Assembly: GCA_044341025.1 (NCBI GenBank)
Contig: JBIISM010000007.1
Location: forward strand, 57,455 to 121,454
Direction: 5' to 3'
From: JABMMZ01 sp044341025
Lineage (GTDB): Bacteria > Bacteroidota > Bacteroidia > NS11-12g > UBA955
DNA: 64,000 bases
Part shown: piece after piece, positions 60,546-64,000 of the stretch
Numbering within the stretch: position 1 is the first letter of the stretch
Layout: each line of letters begins with the position of its first letter
Position numbers and translations under genes: made by a program
Notes under the pieces: generated by a model
Told to the model about the DNA's origin: nothing
What the model saw: only the letters and a program-made list of their open reading frames with translations
The model's database searches: none

Positions 60546-60581
60546 AAAAAAATCCGATTAGATTACTAATCGGATTTTTTT
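60546..60581 (+). terminator. Intrinsic terminator after tsf
   Basis: A 16-bp stem (AAAAAAATCCGATTAG with its complement) and a 4-nt loop, 19 bp after the tsf stop. The T-run on the plus strand and the A-run on the other side let it serve the convergent minus-strand gene at 60593 as well. Confidence 0.9.
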
Positions 60582-60592
60582 ATGCTTAGTAT

Positions 60593-60946
60593 TTATTTGT
60601 TCTTCTTCTTGTAATTAAAGAACATATTAATTAAAATCAATTCGTCTTGGGTTACTTGTGTTTCACCCAAATTATTTTCATGTTTTTTATTGGCAAACCT
60701 GAACTCATAGTTCGATAGTTGTTCTGATGTGAAATCTGGTATCACCTCCTTACCTTTTACAGTATCTGTATGGCATTTAGCGCAACTTATTCTATATAAG
60801 GCTAAACCTTTCTCTACATTAACTTGATTCGCATTTTTTAAAGTTTCAGACATGTTTTCAGGAAACTCAAACTGGATCGACTTTTTATTAGCACACATAC
60901 TAAAGATGCTAATGGTTAAAATTAAAATTAAACTGTATTTTATCAT
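60593..60946 (-). CDS. Monohaem c-type cytochrome lipoprotein
   Basis: A 117-residue protein. The lipoprotein signal (LILILTISIFSMC) puts the lipobox Cys at residue 18. A single CxxCH haem site lies in YRISCAKCHTDTVKGKEVIP; downstream Met residues (near the C-terminus in LILINMFFNYKK) are candidate sixth ligands. The ATG overlaps the stop of the diheme peroxidase gene by one base (TAATG), so the two are co-translated, and the lipoprotein probably exchanges electrons with the enzyme. Confidence 0.8.
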   Translation of the reverse strand: MIKYSLILILTISIFSMCANKKSIQFEFPENMSETLKNANQVNVEKGLALYRISCAKCHTDTVKGKEVIPDFTSEQLSNYEFRFANKKHENNLGETQVTQDELILINMFFNYKKKNK

Positions 60947-62853
60947 TAATATATTCCTCCTATAACTCTGTTGTTAAAATTTTTTTGTTTTGATTTTGGC
61001 AATTCAATAGCTTGTTTATCTATTGAGTAATTTTCATTCAATGTACCCAGAAAAACTAAAATTTCTGAAATTTCCTGCTCCGTTAATTCTAATTTATCAG
61101 ATGAAAGCGTCTGGTTGCTTAGAGTCAATCCTCTTCCATTTCCTCCACCCTCATTGTAAAAAACCACTACCTCTCTCAAGGTTTTATAGATCCCATTGTG
61201 CATATACGGTGCTGTTCTATTGATGTTTTTCAATGTTCCCGTTCTGAATGCGTAAAGTGTTTCAAAACTTGGATTGATTAAGTACCGACCAGAGTCTGCC
61301 CCAAATTTTGTAAAGGCTGTATCATCGGGCACACCTAAAACCTCAAATTCTGAACCTACAAAAGGTGGCTTTACACCATTAAAAAGTGGTAAAAAATGAC
61401 AGGTCGCACATTGGGCTTTCGACATAAAAAGATTAAACCCACGCTTTGCCTCTATTGGCAAGTCTGATTTCAATTCCATTGCATCGTCAAAATTTGATTT
61501 GGCAGCATTAAATTTAGAATAGTAATACGTTAAAGCAGACAATATATGCGTTATAGATGGCACAGGTTCTTGTGGGGTCAATTTACTTAAATCTGTAAGC
61601 ATTACTTTGTAGGTCTTGCATGATAAAATCCTTTTCATTATGAATGATTCAGGACAATTCATCTCGTTTGTATTGGTAATTACTGATAATGCTTGTTCTT
61701 GAAGCGTTAAATGTTTTCCATCCTGCATAATTAAATGGTTGTATTCTGCATTTAACAAACTAGGCGCGTTGCGTTTAAGTTTGCCTTTATAATTAAATGC
61801 TAAAGCTGTAGCCTGTGTGGTGTCAGTAAATCCTTGTTCAGGTTTGTGACAAGACGCACAACTCCTTTGAAGATTTCCAGACAACAAGGGCTCATTAAAT
61901 AATAGTCGACCTAAGTGCTCAATTTTGCTTAAATCATTTTGATTGTTTACCCTTAAAAACACACCTTTCGTGTTTTGGCCTTTATATATTTCTTTATCAA
62001 AAATTGATTGTGCTTCTTTATTTATGGAATAATCAAGCATGCTTTTGGATCTGAAATCATTTTTAAGTATCCATTTTGCTTGCAAACGGTACAATGGATT
62101 GACGTATTGAGAAACAAAAGTAAAATGGTCAAACAATTGAGGATTCATTGCTTGGTTTTCCACCCAACGGATACAATCATCGTATTTGTTTAAGTATTCT
62201 TCATTCAGTGGGTTTTGTGTATAGGTGTTTGTGTACGCTAAGTAAATAGTCTTCACCCCTTTTAGCATGCTTAATAATTCAGGTATGATTTGACCTTGAT
62301 CAGGACATTCAAAACCAGTGGTGTAAAGCGTAGATAAATTTAGTATGTACAATCTGTTGCAAAAGGCAAAATGGTCTGCGGTTTTGAAAAGATTTACCAT
62401 TGAATCTGGTTTAAAATGATTCAATGCTGTATTAATAGAGGCAATGTATTTTAATACATTCTGAGTGTCCTTATCATTTAATGCAATTTCTGCAAGTGTT
62501 AAGCCGCTGCCTATTCTTTTATATGGCTTTTCATATTTTTCAAAAACTTCTGTTTCCCACTCAACAGGCAATGGCCCATTAATCAATTTGTATTCAATGG
62601 GATTTGCATATCGAAACCAAAAATCAAGAGGCTTTAAATCCATGCGGGCTTGATGAATCAAGGCCCTCAAACTGTCTTCATTACCTTCACCTGAACTAGC
62701 ATAACGTTGCATGCGTTCACTAGAATTCTCAAAAACATTTAAAAAATGTGAATAGGTTGATTTATAAACATTGGAATCATCGTCATTGCGGAAAGCAGCC
62801 ATAAAAATGAGTCCGAATAAGGTGGCGAATATGGTAAAAAATTTAATTTTCAT
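60946..62853 (-). CDS. Diheme cytochrome c peroxidase/MauG-family protein
   Basis: A 635-residue periplasmic protein. Signal-type N-terminus (FFTIFATLFGLIFMAAFR). Residues 30-280 form a helical domain without obvious family. The MauG/CcpA part follows at about 290-610, with LGRLLFNEPLLSGNLQRSCA then SCHKPEQGFTD (haem 1), KRGFNLFMSKAQCATCHFLP (haem 2), and TLKNINRTAPYMHNGIYKTL. The order, including the distal segment NRTAPYMHNG, fits Bacteroidota cytochrome-c peroxidases. Acts on hydrogen peroxide or on an oxidised protein substrate. Confidence 0.9.
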   Translation of the reverse strand: MKIKFFTIFATLFGLIFMAAFRNDDDSNVYKSTYSHFLNVFENSSERMQRYASSGEGNEDSLRALIHQARMDLKPLDFWFRYANPIEYKLINGPLPVEWETEVFEKYEKPYKRIGSGLTLAEIALNDKDTQNVLKYIASINTALNHFKPDSMVNLFKTADHFAFCNRLYILNLSTLYTTGFECPDQGQIIPELLSMLKGVKTIYLAYTNTYTQNPLNEEYLNKYDDCIRWVENQAMNPQLFDHFTFVSQYVNPLYRLQAKWILKNDFRSKSMLDYSINKEAQSIFDKEIYKGQNTKGVFLRVNNQNDLSKIEHLGRLLFNEPLLSGNLQRSCASCHKPEQGFTDTTQATALAFNYKGKLKRNAPSLLNAEYNHLIMQDGKHLTLQEQALSVITNTNEMNCPESFIMKRILSCKTYKVMLTDLSKLTPQEPVPSITHILSALTYYYSKFNAAKSNFDDAMELKSDLPIEAKRGFNLFMSKAQCATCHFLPLFNGVKPPFVGSEFEVLGVPDDTAFTKFGADSGRYLINPSFETLYAFRTGTLKNINRTAPYMHNGIYKTLREVVVFYNEGGGNGRGLTLSNQTLSSDKLELTEQEISEILVFLGTLNENYSIDKQAIELPKSKQKNFNNRVIGGIY

Positions 62854-62863
62854 AGGTCTTCAA

Positions 62864-62904
62864 ATAAAAAAAGTCAGTGTGCCTTCGAAAAAGCACACTG
62901 ACTT
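62864..62904 (-). terminator. Intrinsic terminator after the PhoX-like gene
   Basis: A 12-bp stem (62871-62882 with 62893-62904, AAGTCAGTGTGC and its complement) with a 10-nt loop, 20 bp after the stop at 62925, followed on the minus strand by a T-run. Confidence 0.82.
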
Positions 62905-62924
62905 ACTATAGAACTTTAAATGGA

Positions 62925-64000
62925 TTAATGCATTACAGTCATTTTCAAACGACTGGTTTGTCCGTTTATGCTCACTTCAACTAAATAAACACCTGCGTTT
63001 AAGTTTGCTGTGTTCATTTTAATTGATTGTTTGCCTGACTCAAGTGTTTGCTCAAATCCTTCCATTACTTCTTGGCCATTCATGCTGAAAACCTTAACTG
63101 ATACCGAACCAGCTTCTTTGATTTCCATACTTAATACAGCTGATGAATTGCTTGGATTCGGATATAACTTAACACCATTCTCATTAGCCAATTGATCAAT
63201 TGAAGTTGAAAGACTAGCTAAACCTTGGATGTTAAAGCTATATGCAGCTTCATCAAAGTCGTTGCTTACTACATTCAATACTGCAGTTTTCAAGCCAGCA
63301 CTGTTTGGAGTGAATCTAACAGTGATTGTTTGAACTGAACCTGAAGCAATAGTTAATGGGAAAGTAGGCAAACCTTCTAAAACAAATTCAGAAGCATTTA
63401 AACCTGAGATGCTAATGCTACTCATTTTCAAATCACCTACCGCGTTGTTTTTAATTTCAAAGGTTTTAACAAGGTTACTTCCTTTAACAACAGTACCAAA
63501 ATCAGTATTGTCGTAATTTACTGGATACTTGTCGCCATTCTTTATCTCTTCGTCATTACCACTGATGGTGATTTCAGGACTAGATTTAAAGGTCTCTGGG
63601 TTGTAATAAGCCAATAATTGACCACCTTCCATTTGCTCACCGGCTACTGCATAGTGCGCTTGATCGTATAATAAGAACATTCCTGCACCTAAGATACCTT
63701 GAACATCTATAATTCCTGATGACTCTTCGTCTTGGGTTAAGTAGTTTGATCCACCCAATGAGAATCTTGTAGCATCGTGCTCCGCTGTTGCAACAATAGC
63801 ATCAGTCGCAATTGTATACTCCCAAATTCTAGCCAAATACGTTTGATTTCCTGGATCTTCTTGAATTAAGATGTGACCATAATTGTCGATGGTTAAATTG
63901 TCCATCATTTTTGGTCCTTCTGTTCCGTCTAATACCGCTGTAATTGTTCCACCCAATTCTGGATTTGCAGGATCTGTAAAACGCAATCTCCACATTCTGC
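62925..64000 (-). CDS. PhoX/DUF839-like secreted protein with T9SS type A sorting domain (3' part)
   Basis: The frame is open at the window edge, so the front is missing. The visible start (about 150 residues) resembles the end of a PhoX/DUF839 beta-propeller: EGPKMMDNLTIDNYGHILIQ then EDPGNQTYLARIWEYT and FLLYDQAHYAV. A choice-of-anchor-D type domain follows at about residues 165-260 (DFGTVVKGSNLVKTFEIKNN, TITVRFTPNSAGLKTAVLNV). The C-terminus is a type A sorting signal: GVKLYPNPSNSSAVLSMEIK, VFSMNGQEV, AGVYLVEVSINGQ. A secreted phosphatase-like or calcium-binding propeller is likely. Confidence 0.75.
   Translation of the reverse strand, partial: RMWRLRFTDPANPELGGTITAVLDGTEGPKMMDNLTIDNYGHILIQEDPGNQTYLARIWEYTIATDAIVATAEHDATRFSLGGSNYLTQDEESSGIIDVQGILGAGMFLLYDQAHYAVAGEQMEGGQLLAYYNPETFKSSPEITISGNDEEIKNGDKYPVNYDNTDFGTVVKGSNLVKTFEIKNNAVGDLKMSSISISGLNASEFVLEGLPTFPLTIASGSVQTITVRFTPNSAGLKTAVLNVVSNDFDEAAYSFNIQGLASLSTSIDQLANENGVKLYPNPSNSSAVLSMEIKEAGSVSVKVFSMNGQEVMEGFEQTLESGKQSIKMNTANLNAGVYLVEVSINGQTSRLKMTVMH

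Overview
The window is AT-rich DNA from a member of the Bacteroidota. The evidence is: promoters of the TAnnTTTG type in front of sucD, the ornithine aminotransferase gene and rplM; large secreted PKD-repeat proteins ending in the gliding-motility/T9SS type B sorting domain; proteins with T9SS type A C-termini; a GH92 mannosidase; and the sdhC-sdhA-sdhB order. I cannot place it below phylum level.

Layout. 1-5831 is ordinary chromosome: a ChaN-like protein, a Tat-exported glycosylasparaginase, CutC, and a secreted PKD protein. 5832-8343 is a scarred stretch: a photolyase reduced to its two ends, a short N-terminal fragment, a lipoprotein hydrolase bracketed by inverted repeats, and an AbiE-type antitoxin whose toxin is cut after about 12 codons. 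8321-30213 is best read as one integrated genomic island of about 21.9 kb. A tyrosine integrase operon sits next to the 3' end of mnmE, and the last 18 bp of mnmE (codons F-C-I-G-K-stop) recur in the same orientation at 8321-8338 (16 of 18 identical, 14 consecutive). Just inside each end lies a pair of AAGGTACA motifs spaced 11 bp apart. The target matches the one used by Salmonella genomic island 1 (3' end of thdF/trmE/mnmE). Cargo: an IS21 relic, a chimeric receiver/barrel ORF, a LytTR regulator, a small Cys-rich secreted protein, a 1486-residue tandem-PKD surface protein, several frameshifted genes, a beta-helix T9SS protein, and a 5'-truncated RHS polymorphic toxin with an HExxH tip followed by two candidate immunity genes.

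30196-64000 is core chromosome: mnmE; an operon of ECF sigma factor, membrane protein with a sorting-like C-terminal domain, and a 1828-residue PKD protein; sucD; ornithine aminotransferase; another PKD protein; a 3'-5' exonuclease; a TPM/TPM/LemA cluster; lipB; nth; an AIM24-like protein; GH92; a Uma2 nuclease; the succinate dehydrogenase operon interrupted by a four-helix-bundle (23S IVP-like) gene in CCCTA-rich repeats; a glycosyltransferase; rplM-rpsI-rpsB-tsf; a diheme peroxidase with a c-type lipoprotein; and the 3' part of a PhoX-like T9SS protein that runs off the window.

The most notable results are the mnmE-targeted island, its toxin-immunity cassette, and a recurring pattern of genes reduced to their first 12-33 codons. 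No rRNA, tRNA or CRISPR array was recognised. No database search was possible, so family calls rest on motifs, architecture and neighbourhood.
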